A stretch of 24,824 bases of DNA from Bacillota bacterium (GTDB lineage Bacteria > Bacillota > Clostridia > Peptostreptococcales > Acidaminobacteraceae). The number at the start of each line of letters is the position of its first letter. Position 1 is the first letter of the stretch. The translations under genes were made by a program, and so were the position numbers. The notes beneath the pieces are model-generated. The model was not told the origin of the DNA, did no database searches, and saw only the letters and a program-made list of their open reading frames with translations. The stretch lies in assembly GCA_023443345.1 (NCBI GenBank), contig JAEZUZ010000061.1, positions 1 to 24,824 on the forward strand. Direction: 5' to 3'. Shown piece after piece: positions 1-8,456 of the stretch.

Positions 1-1760
1 GTATATAGTATTGCATAATCAACTGTTGCTCCAAGTTGAACAGTGCTTATAACTAAGTATCCTATATAGTTCATTGACTTAGATTGTAAGTAAGGGATTG
101 TCAGATTTATCCATATTGAAGCTTCTATACACATAACAAGTATTATAGGAATACTAACAGATCTAAAGCTAAATAGAATAACTAGAGCTACTGATACTAC
201 AGCTAGTACATTTACAACAAAGTTATCTTTTACTATGGTCTTCATCATGTCATATGTAACTACATTCTCACCAACAAAGTGATAATCGCTATAGTATTTA
301 GAAATAGTATTTCTTAAATCTTCAACTAATTTAAAAGCTTCCTTTCCCTCTTTAGAAGTCTCAGCACTAACTATAATCCTTGAATAATTCTCGCCAATTA
401 AAGAAGATATTTGTTCCTTATCAAGTATATCTTGAGGAATGTACTTTGATACTTTATTTGTATAACCTACTACACTCTTAACTTCTTCAAACTTATAGAG
501 GTCATCTATTAGAGCTTCTTCTTTATATATCTCTTTTCTAGGAACTAGAATTGCCATATTTAAATTTTTTGAAAATTTCTCTTCAATCTTTCTAAGATCT
601 CTATATTCCTTAGATCCTATTTTGTATTCTTGAGATCCATATGTAAAGTTAATCTTATTGTGATAAATATAAGCAGGTATTATTAGTGCAATTATTATTA
701 AGAAAAATATAGATATCTTTGAGAGGTGCTTACTTAATTTGTGAAATTTAGGAAGTATTATTTTATGTTCTGTCTTTTTTAGCCATTTATCAAATATAGA
801 TAAAAGTATTGGCATAAAGAAAATTACACTTATAAAACTAAATAGAACTCCCTTAGCTAACACTATTCCCAAATCCGGGCCTATTTTGAACTGCATAAGT
901 ACCAAGCTTAAAAAACCTAAGACTGTAGTTGATGCAGATGCCACTATAGAGTTAGAACTCTTTTTCACAGCATATATTATGCTATCTTCTCTTGAAAATC
1001 CCTGTTTTAAATAATCTTCTCTTGCATGCAGTAAGAATATTGCATAGTCCATAGATACAGCTAATTGCAAAACACCTGTGACAGCCTGAGTTATAAAAGA
1101 TACTTCTTTAAGAAATATATTTGTCCCCATATTTATAATTACTGCCGAACCAATAGTAATTAGAAGAATTATAGGCTCTAGATAACTCTTAGTGCTAAGC
1201 ATTAATAAAATTATTCCAAGAGGAATCATTATAAACATTATTGTCTGCATCTCTGAACTTGTAGATTCCTTAGCACTTGCTAGGTCTATCAGCTGACCAC
1301 TAACAGCTCCATTTTCTCCTGCAATTTCCTGCAACTCTCTCATGGTTTTGGAAGTGTCATTGATACTTACCGCTACCTGATATAGTGCTGAATTGTCTTT
1401 ATAAAATCCTTCTACAACTTTTGTTTCATAAATATCAAGAGGTTTTTTGATGTCTACAACATCATCAAGCCACAATACGCTCTGTACATCTTCTACTTCT
1501 TTTATCTTATCTTTTATCTCCAAGGCCTGATTTATATTTACATTTTCTACATAAATTCTCACATTTGGTATATCGTCTTTAAATTCATCCCTTAGAATCT
1601 TTAGATCTCTAGTTGATGCTACATTATCAGGAACATATGAGCTTAAGTCGTAATTGACTTTTACAAAAAATAGCATAACTATACTTATCAATATAAGAGC
1701 TATAAAAATAGTTAAAAATATGTACTTATGTCTTTGCATAAAAGCTGTAATTTTCTTCAT
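1..1760 (-). CDS. MMPL/RND-family membrane transporter, partial (C-terminal end off window)
   Basis: Open frame of about 586 residues from ATG at 1760, preceded by a GAGG ribosome-binding site, that runs off the left edge without a stop. Residues about 13-33 form a first membrane helix, followed by an extracytoplasmic domain (about 35-170), a run of helices (about 173-325), a second single helix (about 350-365), a second outside domain, and a further helix cluster at the edge. This is the two-fold layout of RND/MMPL proteins. The signature LQLAVSMDYAIFLLH (about residues 231-245) recurs as VQLGATVDYAILY at the window edge; these are the paired Asp-Tyr motifs of the proton-relay helices in each half. 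It is probably a proton-driven exporter or a lipid/YdfJ-type transporter; the substrate cannot be told. It lies 44 bases after hinT, past a terminator hairpin, so it may depend on read-through or a weak promoter. Confidence 0.9.
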   Translation of the reverse strand, partial: MKKITAFMQRHKYIFLTIFIALILISIVMLFFVKVNYDLSSYVPDNVASTRDLKILRDEFKDDIPNVRIYVENVNINQALEIKDKIKEVEDVQSVLWLDDVVDIKKPLDIYETKVVEGFYKDNSALYQVAVSINDTSKTMRELQEIAGENGAVSGQLIDLASAKESTSSEMQTIMFIMIPLGIILLMLSTKSYLEPIILLITIGSAVIINMGTNIFLKEVSFITQAVTGVLQLAVSMDYAIFLLHAREDYLKQGFSREDSIIYAVKKSSNSIVASASTTVLGFLSLVLMQFKIGPDLGIVLAKGVLFSFISVIFFMPILLSIFDKWLKKTEHKIILPKFHKLSKHLSKISIFFLIIIALIIPAYIYHNKINFTYGSQEYKIGSKEYRDLRKIEEKFSKNLNMAILVPRKEIYKEEALIDDLYKFEEVKSVVGYTNKVSKYIPQDILDKEQISSLIGENYSRIIVSAETSKEGKEAFKLVEDLRNTISKYYSDYHFVGENVVTYDMMKTIVKDNFVVNVLAVVSVALVILFSFRSVSIPIILVMCIEASIWINLTIPYLQSKSMNYIGYLVISTVQLGATVDYAILY

Positions 1761-1789
1761 AAACCCTCATTATAAATATACCCAAATAT

Positions 1790-1833
1790 AAAAAAAGCAG
1801 ACTTCTAGCCTGGAGGCCAGGATAGATTTCTGC
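1790..1833 (-). terminator. Intrinsic terminator overlapping the 3' end of hinT
   Basis: On the minus strand a branched-looking hairpin has outer arms GCAGA (1829-1833) and TCTGC (1797-1801) and an inner perfect arm pair CCTGG/CCAGG (1817-1821 and 1809-1813). It is followed at once by seven Ts (1790-1796). The hairpin includes the last codons and stop of hinT. It probably ends the prmA-rsmE-mtaB-hinT transcript. Confidence 0.7.
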
Positions 1834-2134
1834 CTGCTAAAATATGATAATGTAGGTGTTCAACTGTCTGATTGGCATCCCTGCCTGTATTAACAACAAC
1901 CCTAAATCCATTTTCTATATTTAATTTTTTTACTACTTCATTAATACCTTTATTTATACTCTCTAAGTCACTTGAATTTGCACACAAAATATTTGGCATA
2001 TGTCTCTTAGGAATTACAAGCACGTGTATAGGAGCTTGTGGATCAATATCTTTAAAAGCCACTACATATTCATCCTCATATACAACATCTGCAGGTATTT
2101 CCCCTTTTGCTATCTTACAAAATAAACAATCCAT
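1805..2134 (-). CDS. HIT family nucleotide-binding protein (HinT-like)
   Basis: Soluble 109-residue protein, the usual length for bacterial HinT, a purine nucleoside phosphoramidase. The histidine triad HLHYH is at residues 93-97, and the typical C-terminal LSWPPG tail follows. N-terminal C3/C6 resemble the metal-binding CxxC of many HIT proteins, though the second pair is not obvious. Asn-Thr-Gly (82-84) and the HVLVIPKRH strand (37-45) are also typical. The start at 2134 is preceded by AGGTAA, which contains the mtaB stop codon, so the two genes are packed end to end and probably translationally coupled. Family assignment is firm; the physiological substrate is unknown. Confidence 0.95.
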   Translation of the reverse strand: MDCLFCKIAKGEIPADVVYEDEYVVAFKDIDPQAPIHVLVIPKRHMPNILCANSSDLESINKGINEVVKKLNIENGFRVVVNTGRDANQTVEHLHYHILAGRNLSWPPG

Positions 2135-2136
2135 TT

Positions 2137-3315
2137 TTACCTCGCTATTACTAGTTCATTATCAACTATATCTACTACTTTTCTTTTTATAGTTTGATTT
2201 CTTTTAAAATCATCCTTTTTAACTCTTAAATATCTCTTGGTAATACCTGTTTCTCTTTCAAATAAGACATCAACTTCCTCATTTAAAAAACTATTTATAT
2301 ATTCTCTTGAATGTCTGCTAGATAAATCTATCAATTCATGCAGCCTTCTGCTTTTTACCTTCTTAGATAAATCTAACATAGAGTATGCTGGTGTCATCTC
2401 TCTTTTAGAAAAACTAAATCCATGGATCTGCGAAAATTTTACTTTTTCTACAAATTCCAAAGTCCTTTTAAAGTCATCTTCAGTCTCGCTTGGAAAACCA
2501 ACTATTATATCTGTTGTTATTGCAGGTTTATAAAATATTTCTCTTATCTTATTTACTCTATCTAAGTAATCTGCTGTAAGATATCTTCTCCTCATTGATT
2601 TTAATACTTCATCACTTCCGCTTTGAAGTGATAGATGAAAATGCGGACAAAACTCTTTAAATTCACTTAATGCAATCAAAAGATCATCACTTACCATCTT
2701 TGGTTCTAAAGATCCAAGTCTAAGTCTTATGTTGTCATCTATTTTTTTCATATCTTTTATAAGCTCTGTAAGAGAAGTTCCTGTATCTAATCCGTAACTA
2801 TTTATATGTATTCCTGTAAGTACAACTTCCTTATAACCCTTTTCTATAATTTGGCTATATTGTTCTAAAATATCACGATGATTCATACTCCTGCTTTTTC
2901 CTCTTACATGAGGAATTATACAATATGAGCAAAATGCATTGCAGCCTGTCTGTATCTTTAGAAAAGCTCTTGTTTTATCACGATATCTCTCAATTGCTGT
3001 TTCATCATCAATAGAAAGCATAGACATTATAGTTTGAATAATTGAATCCTTTTGATCATTAGGAACTACCAAATCTGCCTTTAGTTCATTTCTAAAACAG
3101 CCTGTAAGAACAGTATATATTCCATTTCTCTGATACTCTAAAATTGATTTTTGTACTTTTTTTTCTGCCTGTTTAGTAACTGTACAGCTATTTATTATCA
3201 CAATATCTGGATCATCTTCAACTATTTCAATGCCTCTACTAGCTGCATCATCCTTTATCTTTTCGCTTTCTTCTATATTTAACTTACACCCAAAGGTAAG
3301 TAATTTAATTCTCAT
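2137..3315 (-). CDS. mtaB: tRNA (N6-threonylcarbamoyladenosine-37) methylthiotransferase
   Basis: A radical-SAM methylthiotransferase of 392 residues that converts t6A37 to ms2t6A in ANN-decoding tRNAs. The N-terminal UPF0004 domain supplies three cluster cysteines (C10 in FGCKLN, C44 in NSCTVT, C73 in TGCF). The radical-SAM core has CNAFCSYC (C125, C129, C132), followed by IIPHVRGKSRS. A short C-terminal TRAM-like region follows. The GCKLN start and SxxxR motifs favour MtaB over MiaB or RimO. Its ATG lies within the end of rsmE (11-base overlap) with an AGAGGAAG site just upstream. It belongs to the prmA-rsmE-mtaB-hinT unit, a common Firmicutes order. Confidence 0.95.
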   Translation of the reverse strand: MRIKLLTFGCKLNIEESEKIKDDAASRGIEIVEDDPDIVIINSCTVTKQAEKKVQKSILEYQRNGIYTVLTGCFRNELKADLVVPNDQKDSIIQTIMSMLSIDDETAIERYRDKTRAFLKIQTGCNAFCSYCIIPHVRGKSRSMNHRDILEQYSQIIEKGYKEVVLTGIHINSYGLDTGTSLTELIKDMKKIDDNIRLRLGSLEPKMVSDDLLIALSEFKEFCPHFHLSLQSGSDEVLKSMRRRYLTADYLDRVNKIREIFYKPAITTDIIVGFPSETEDDFKRTLEFVEKVKFSQIHGFSFSKREMTPAYSMLDLSKKVKSRRLHELIDLSSRHSREYINSFLNEEVDVLFERETGITKRYLRVKKDDFKRNQTIKRKVVDIVDNELVIAR

Positions 3316-4003
3316 TAACTTCCTCTAAATAATCAATAATACTAAGTGCCTTTATGCCTGCAGTCTCTGTTCTTAGTATTCTACTTCCTAGGTAAAATGG
3401 CTTACACCCTAAATTTTCATAGCAAATTTGTCTTTCTCTGTTTGAAAACCCGCCCTCTGGTCCTATGATTATTCCTATATTCTTACCTTTTAAATTTTCT
3501 ATTCTTTGGTATTCTTCTAAGTTTTCATCACAGATAAAAAGAATGTCAAAATTGACATTTGTAACATCCTCTAACTTATTCAAATATTTTAATTCAGTTA
3601 CTAGATTTGCCTTTGACTGCTTTGAAGCACTCTTAAGTATGCTTTTATATCTTTCTAATTTTTCTTTTTTAAATTTCCCAATTGATCTATCACCTTGAAA
3701 TAGTAAAATTTCTGTAGCTCCAACCTCTGTTGATCTCTTTAAGATTTCTTCTAATTTCCCAGATTTAGGTATTGCCTGAATAAGTGCAATCCTTCTAAAC
3801 TTATGTTCTTTTTTTTCTATTTCTAAAAATTCAATAGAACTATTAAAACTTTCTAATCTGGCTAAGAAATTGTAATTATTAAATGATAACTCAACAAGTT
3901 CTCCAACTTTTAATCTTAAAACTTTAGAAATATGATGTATCTCATCTTTATCATCAATATAAAGTCTATTACCTATTTGTCTATCTGCAAAAAAATGATA
4001 CAT
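3305..4003 (-). CDS. rsmE: 16S rRNA (uracil1498-N3)-methyltransferase
   Basis: A 232-residue SPOUT-class methyltransferase that methylates U1498 of 16S rRNA using SAM. An N-terminal PUA-like RNA-binding region (about 1-70) precedes the trefoil-knot domain, which shows GPEGGF (181-186) and LGSRILRTETA (205-215), both family hallmarks. Length is normal. An AGGTG site precedes the ATG, one base after the prmA stop. The prmA-rsmE-mtaB order is typical, so it sits in a ribosome/tRNA modification operon. Confidence 0.95.
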   Translation of the reverse strand: MYHFFADRQIGNRLYIDDKDEIHHISKVLRLKVGELVELSFNNYNFLARLESFNSSIEFLEIEKKEHKFRRIALIQAIPKSGKLEEILKRSTEVGATEILLFQGDRSIGKFKKEKLERYKSILKSASKQSKANLVTELKYLNKLEDVTNVNFDILFICDENLEEYQRIENLKGKNIGIIIGPEGGFSNRERQICYENLGCKPFYLGSRILRTETAGIKALSIIDYLEEVNEN

Positions 4004-4004
4004 T

Positions 4005-4847
4005 CTACACCTTTAAAACTAGACTCATCCACTGCCCTAGAATAAACTCATCAACAACTTTAAAAGCACTAAAATTATCTATAACTTCTTGCTTTTTCTC
4101 TAAAAGAATCCCACCAAGAATAAGGTATCCATCATCTTTTAGCAATCTTAAAGCATCATTTTTCATCTCTACAAGTATGTGGGGTAATATATTTGCACAA
4201 ATAACATCCGCCTTTTCAACTTCATTTTCTAATAGTGATGATCTTTTAAATATAATATTGTCCAACTTATTTAATTCTAAGTTCTCATATGCATTTTTAA
4301 GTGCATCTTCATCTATTTCAATTCCTATTACTTTATCAGCACCTTCTTTTATTAAGACCATAGAAAGTATTCCAGAACCACATCCAACATCATAGCAAGT
4401 TCCTCTTATTCCACCAAGACTCTCAATAGCTAGTACCATAGACTTAGTAGTATCGTGGTCACCTGTTCCAAAAGCCATGCTAGGATTTATTATAATTTCT
4501 TTATCAATATTTTTTCTATCGTGATGAGGTGCTATAAATCTATAGCTTCCTATGTGAGTGGGTTTATATCCTTCTTTCCACTTTTTAAGCCAATCTTCTT
4601 CTACTACGCTATATCTTTTTCCATCACTATATTCTTTTTCTATCTGATCTAAAACATCATCACTTGCATAAACTTTAAGAAATGCCTGTGTTTTCTCAAC
4701 TCCATTTTCTTCTTCAGCCCATCTAGATGATGTTGAAGAATATACATTTGATGTCATAGACTCGAGGGCTTGAATATCATAAAGATGCATTATTTCTTCT
4801 AAAAATTCAATTCTTTGATCACTGCCACTAAATAAAATATAGTCCAT
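4005..4847 (-). CDS. prmA: Ribosomal protein L11 methyltransferase
   Basis: A 280-residue SAM-dependent methyltransferase that trimethylates ribosomal protein L11. The N-terminal substrate-recognition domain is followed by NPSMAFGTGDHDTT (121-134), typical of PrmA, the SAM-binding motif I DVGCGSG (153-159), and ANILPHI as motif IV. It is slightly shorter than many family members but complete. An AAAGGGGG ribosome-binding site precedes the ATG. It is first in its unit and has its own promoter just after the dnaJ terminator, so it can be transcribed independently of the heat-shock operon. Confidence 0.95.
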   Translation of the reverse strand: MDYILFSGSDQRIEFLEEIMHLYDIQALESMTSNVYSSTSSRWAEEENGVEKTQAFLKVYASDDVLDQIEKEYSDGKRYSVVEEDWLKKWKEGYKPTHIGSYRFIAPHHDRKNIDKEIIINPSMAFGTGDHDTTKSMVLAIESLGGIRGTCYDVGCGSGILSMVLIKEGADKVIGIEIDEDALKNAYENLELNKLDNIIFKRSSLLENEVEKADVICANILPHILVEMKNDALRLLKDDGYLILGGILLEKKQEVIDNFSAFKVVDEFILGQWMSLVLKV

Positions 4848-4861
4848 AAAACCCCCTTTAC

Positions 4862-4891
4862 ACAGATAATTATATTTTATATTTTATCTGT
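4862..4891. repeat. Inverted repeat inside the prmA promoter (candidate operator)
   Basis: Perfect 8-base arms ACAGATAA (4862-4869) and TTATCTGT (4884-4891) are separated by 14 bases. The repeat covers the -35/-10 spacer and reaches into the -10 element of the prmA promoter. Arm spacing suits a dimeric repressor, but no regulator is identified; chance in AT-rich DNA is possible. Confidence 0.4.
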
Positions 4892-4897
4892 AGTAAA
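4869..4897 (-). promoter_or_regulatory. Sigma-A-like promoter for prmA-rsmE-mtaB-hinT
   Basis: On the minus strand, TTTACT (4892-4897, 4 of 6 to consensus) is followed by a 17-base spacer and a perfect TATAAT (4869-4874). The predicted start is near 4862, about 15 bases before the prmA ATG. It lies directly after the dnaJ terminator. Confidence 0.6.
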
Positions 4898-4898
4898 G

Positions 4899-4924
4899 CA
4901 AAAACCGACATACGTCGGTTTTTG
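4899..4924 (-). terminator. Intrinsic terminator of the hrcA-grpE-dnaK-dnaJ operon
   Basis: A perfect 11-base-pair stem (CAAAAACCGAC and GTCGGTTTTTG) with a 4-base loop begins 7 bases past the dnaJ stop. The T-run lies inside the 3' arm on both strands. Position and shape fit termination of the heat-shock transcript. Confidence 0.85.
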
Positions 4925-4931
4925 TAATTTA

Positions 4932-6059
4932 TTATTTTTTTAGAAAATCAAAGAATGATTTTTTATGATTATTATTAAGAGAATCAGCAAATTCCTTGAA
5001 TTTTTTCTTCTGATCTTGATTTAAATCCTTTGGTATCTCTACATTAAATTTTATAAGTAGATCACCCTTGCCTCTTTTTGTGTTGACCCCTTTTCCGCTA
5101 AGCCTTTTAACTTGGAAAGGTTGCATACCTGGATCAATCTTTAACTTTATTGTCTCACCTAAGAGATTAAATTTAACTTCTCCTCCTAGTACGGCCTGCT
5201 CTAAACTTAAGTCAATATCCATAAATAAATCTAGATTATCTCGTCTTAAATATTGATGAGGTTCTACATTTATAATTAAATTCAGATCTCCGCTTTCACC
5301 ATTATATTTGGCTGCATGACCATTTGAGTATAGAGTTAAAACTTCTCCTGTACTTACTCCTGCAGGGATATTTACTTTTATAGTCTTTTTACGCCTTACT
5401 CTTCCTTCTCCAGAACATTTAGGGCATACATCATCAGGAATTTCGCCTCTTCCATGACATTTAGGGCATTCCTTTGTTACAATTGTAGTTCCAAATATTC
5501 CTCTCTGAGAATATTCTACTTCTCCTGTACCATTACAGTCTGGACATTTGTGAGTGGAGGTGCCTTTCTTAGCACCTGTTCCATTACAGTCTGGACATTT
5601 GTCATATCGATTAAATACTATTTTCTTTTCCACGCCTTTTACAGCTTCTTCAAAGCTTAGCTTAACCTCGATATTAATATCATCCCCTCTATATACTCTC
5701 TTTCTCCTTCTTCTTGAGGAACTAGAGTAACTTCTGAAAGAGCCTCCTCCAAATAGATTAGATAAGATATCTTCAAAGTCTTCAACTCCAGACCATTGGA
5801 AATTTCCAAAACCTCCACCTGCTTGTGCATTAGGATCTACTCCTGCATGTCCAAATTGATCATACAGACTTCTTTTTTGACTATCTCCCAATACTTCAAA
5901 TGCTTCATTAATTTCCTTAAATTTCTGCTCAGCTTCACTATTTCCTTGATTCCTATCAGGATGGAATTTCATAGCTAATTTTCTGTATGCCGTTTTTATT
6001 TCCTGATCTGTAGCAGTTTTGCTAACACCAAGGACTTCATAATAGTCTCTTTTACTCAT
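4932..6059 (-). CDS. dnaJ: Chaperone protein DnaJ
   Basis: A full-length type I Hsp40 of 375 residues that stimulates DnaK ATPase and delivers unfolded clients. The J domain (about 1-70) has HPD at 33-35. A Gly/Phe-rich stretch (about 75-115) leads to an Arg-rich link, then a zinc domain with four CxxCxGxG motifs (cysteines 155/158, 172/175, 198/201, 212/215) and the C-terminal substrate-binding domains. AAGGGGAG lies just before the ATG. It follows dnaK after 29 bases that hold a perfect hairpin, which may lower dnaJ output relative to dnaK. Confidence 0.98.
   Translation of the reverse strand: MSKRDYYEVLGVSKTATDQEIKTAYRKLAMKFHPDRNQGNSEAEQKFKEINEAFEVLGDSQKRSLYDQFGHAGVDPNAQAGGGFGNFQWSGVEDFEDILSNLFGGGSFRSYSSSSRRRRKRVYRGDDINIEVKLSFEEAVKGVEKKIVFNRYDKCPDCNGTGAKKGTSTHKCPDCNGTGEVEYSQRGIFGTTIVTKECPKCHGRGEIPDDVCPKCSGEGRVRRKKTIKVNIPAGVSTGEVLTLYSNGHAAKYNGESGDLNLIINVEPHQYLRRDNLDLFMDIDLSLEQAVLGGEVKFNLLGETIKLKIDPGMQPFQVKRLSGKGVNTKRGKGDLLIKFNVEIPKDLNQDQKKKFKEFADSLNNNHKKSFFDFLKK
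5530..5602. repeat. Exact 22-base direct repeat inside the dnaJ zinc domain
   Basis: The same 22 bases occur at 5530-5551 and 5581-5602, 51 bases (17 codons) apart. They encode the first two zinc motifs, both KCPDCNGTG (residues 154-162 and 171-179). Identity extends to every third codon position, which is more than protein-level constraint demands. Confidence 0.85.
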
Positions 6060-6075
6060 TATCTCCCCTTATAAA

Positions 6076-6095
6076 GGAGTAGGAAATCCTACTCC
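6076..6095 (-). other. Hairpin between dnaK and dnaJ
   Basis: A perfect 8-base-pair stem (GGAGTAGG and CCTACTCC) with a 4-base loop covers the dnaK stop codon. On the minus strand it is followed only by TTTATAA, too weak a T-run for a strong terminator. It may be an RNA-processing, mRNA-stabilising or partial-termination element; the role is inferred. Confidence 0.55.
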
Positions 6096-7921
6096 TCATC
6101 TACGATTTCAAAATCTGCATCATCTATATCTTTTTTGTCGTCATTGTTATTTGTGTTTTCTTGTGATTGCTGATTTTGAGCATTTTCATATAATTTCTGA
6201 GCATATGGATGAACTAAATCTGTAAGTTCTTTTACCTTAGCATTGATATCTTCAAGGTTATCCTTTGAAATAGATTCTCTTAATTGAGCTATCTTTTCGG
6301 TTATTTCTTTCTTTTTGTCTTCCTCAACAATTGAAGCATTCTTTTCATCATTTAACATATTCTCAGTTTCATAAGCAAGGGATTCTGCTGTATTCTTAGT
6401 TTCTGCCAATTCTTTTTTCTTTTTGTCTTCTTCAGCAAATTGCTCTGCTTCTTTTATCTTTTGATTAATTTCTTCCTCTGTTAAATTAGTAGAAGCAGTA
6501 ATTTTAATAGATTGCTCCTTACCTGTTGCTTTATCCTTTGCAGAAACACTAACTATACCATTAGTATCGATATCAAAAGTAACTTCAATTTGTGGAATAC
6601 CTCTTCTTGCTGGAGCTATACCATCAAGTTGAAATCTTCCTAAAGTAACATTATCAGAAGCCATTTGTCTTTCACCTTGAAGAACATGTATATCTACTGC
6701 AGGTTGATTATCGCTTGCTGTAGAAAAAATTTGGCTCTTCTTAGTAGGAATGGTTGTATTTCTTTCAATTAATTTTGTAAAGACATTTCCAAGAGTTTCA
6801 ATACCTAAAGATAGTGGTGTAACATCTAGTAAAACTACATCATTTACATCTCCGGCTAAAACGCCCGCTTGAATACTTGCACCAATTGCTACTGCCTCAT
6901 CTGGATTTTCTCCCTTGTGTGGCTCTTTATTAGTAAATTTCTTAACCATTTCTTGAACTGCAGGTATACGTGTTGATCCTCCAACAAGTACTACATCATC
7001 TATTTCTGAGGTGCTCAACTTAGAGTCTTGAAGTGCCTTTCTTAGAGGTTCTTCTGTCATATCTACTAAATGTTTTGTCAACTGCTCAAATTTTGCTCTA
7101 GTTAGATCGTATTCAATGTGAATTGGTCCATCTTGAGTTGCTGTGATAAATGGCAAGTTGATTGTAGTAGTTTGTAGAGATGATAGTTCTTTTTTAGCTT
7201 TTTCACTCTCAGATTTAATTCTCTGCATTGCACTCTTATCTGTAGATAAATCGATGCCATTTTCTTGCTTAAATCTCTGTACTATCCAGTCCATAATTGC
7301 CTTATCAAAGTCGTCCCCACCAAGTCTATTATTACCACTTGTAGCTAATACTTGAAAAGCTCCTGATTCGATTTCAAGAATTGAAACATCAAATGTTCCA
7401 CCACCAAGGTCAAATACTAAGATCTTTCTTGCAACATCTGTATTCTTATCAATTCCATAAGATAGTGAAGCAGCTGTTGGCTCATTGATAATCCTTTTAA
7501 CTTCAAGTCCTGCAATTTTACCAGCATCCTTTGTAGCCTGTCTTTGAGCATCTGTAAAGTAAGCAGGAACTGTTATAACTGCCTCTGTTACCTTTTCACC
7601 TAGATAACTTTCAGCATCACTTTTTAGCTTTTGTAAAATTAAAGCTGAAATTTCCTGTGGTGTGTATTTCTTTCCATCAATATCAACAGTGTAGTCACTT
7701 CCCATTTCTCTTTTGATTGAACTGATAGTTCTCTCTGGATTTGTCATAGCCTGTCTCTTAGCAGTGTCACCCACTAATCTCTGTCCATCCTTTGTAAAAG
7801 CTACAACTGATGGTGTTGTTCTATTTCCCTCAGCATTAGGTATTACTACTGGTTTTCCACCTTCCATAACTGATACTACTGAGTTTGTTGTTCCTAAATC
7901 GATTCCTATAATTTTTCCCAT
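6089..7921 (-). CDS. dnaK: Chaperone protein DnaK (Hsp70)
   Basis: A 610-residue Hsp70. The chosen start at 7921 gives MGKIIGIDLGTTNS and lies 6 bases after AGGAGG (7928-7933). The frame stays open for 7 more codons upstream to an ATG at 7942, but that would place the ribosome-binding site inside the gene. The nucleotide-binding domain shows DLGTTNS, VFDLGGGTFDVS and VLVGGSTRIP. The linker VVLLDVTPLSLGIE leads to the substrate-binding domain and a charged C-terminal lid ending in an acidic tail (DFEIVDEE). It lacks the extra loop of Gram-negative DnaK, as in other Firmicutes. It is transcribed from the CIRCE-controlled promoter. Confidence 0.98.
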   Translation of the reverse strand: MGKIIGIDLGTTNSVVSVMEGGKPVVIPNAEGNRTTPSVVAFTKDGQRLVGDTAKRQAMTNPERTISSIKREMGSDYTVDIDGKKYTPQEISALILQKLKSDAESYLGEKVTEAVITVPAYFTDAQRQATKDAGKIAGLEVKRIINEPTAASLSYGIDKNTDVARKILVFDLGGGTFDVSILEIESGAFQVLATSGNNRLGGDDFDKAIMDWIVQRFKQENGIDLSTDKSAMQRIKSESEKAKKELSSLQTTTINLPFITATQDGPIHIEYDLTRAKFEQLTKHLVDMTEEPLRKALQDSKLSTSEIDDVVLVGGSTRIPAVQEMVKKFTNKEPHKGENPDEAVAIGASIQAGVLAGDVNDVVLLDVTPLSLGIETLGNVFTKLIERNTTIPTKKSQIFSTASDNQPAVDIHVLQGERQMASDNVTLGRFQLDGIAPARRGIPQIEVTFDIDTNGIVSVSAKDKATGKEQSIKITASTNLTEEEINQKIKEAEQFAEEDKKKKELAETKNTAESLAYETENMLNDEKNASIVEEDKKKEITEKIAQLRESISKDNLEDINAKVKELTDLVHPYAQKLYENAQNQQSQENTNNNDDKKDIDDADFEIVDEE

Positions 7922-7931
7922 TTCTTTCCTC

Positions 7932-8444
7932 CTATTTTGCAACCTTGACCATAGCAGGTCTTAGCACTTTGTCATTTATTAAATATCCTTTTTGAAGAAC
8001 TTCTAGAATTTCTCCTTCTTGAGCTTCTTCTGAGTCTTGAGTCATAACTGCGTAGTGAAAGTTTGGATCAAACTGTCCTGTAGCTTCTATTTCCTTTACT
8101 CCATGCTTTTCTAAGACATTGAGAAATACTTTTTCAAGCTGTTTAATACCTTCACTTACACTGCTATTATCTCCTGATGCCTCTATTGCCCTTTGAAAGT
8201 TATCTACCAAAGGTAAAATATCGGCAATTATTTTCTCGTTTGCATATTTATATATGTCTGTTTTTTCTTTTTCCGTCCTTTTTCTAAAGTTATCAAATTC
8301 AGCCTGCAGTCTTAGATGTCTATCCTTTAGCTCATCTAATTCACTCTTTTCCTCTACTTGAATTTCTTCATTTGGTACTTCTACTTCCTTCTCTAACTCA
8401 TGTTGATTTTCAACTGGGTTTTGTTTCTTTTTTGACTTTTTCAC
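7932..8444 (-). CDS. grpE: Nucleotide exchange factor GrpE
   Basis: A 170-residue cochaperone that releases ADP from DnaK. A charged, Lys/Glu-rich N-terminus leads into a long coiled-coil helix (LRLQAEFDNFRKRTEKEK) and a C-terminal beta domain ending in VLRPAMVKVAK, typical of the family. The start codon is GTG (8442-8444) with an AAAGGATGG site before it. An in-line ATG at 8451 is in another frame. The stop codon overlaps the dnaK ribosome-binding site, suggesting translational coupling. Confidence 0.95.
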   Translation of the reverse strand: MKKSKKKQNPVENQHELEKEVEVPNEEIQVEEKSELDELKDRHLRLQAEFDNFRKRTEKEKTDIYKYANEKIIADILPLVDNFQRAIEASGDNSSVSEGIKQLEKVFLNVLEKHGVKEIEATGQFDPNFHYAVMTQDSEEAQEGEILEVLQKGYLINDKVLRPAMVKVAK

Positions 8445-8456
8445 AGACCATCCTTT

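Noticed and set aside
1761..1796. TATAAT just upstream of the MMPL gene as its promoter
   Set aside because: It would place the transcription start inside the GAGG ribosome-binding site and has no -35 match at proper spacing.
7922..7942. Longer dnaK start at 7942
   Set aside because: It would put the AGGAGG ribosome-binding site inside the gene and add residues before the invariant MGKIIGIDLGTTNS start.
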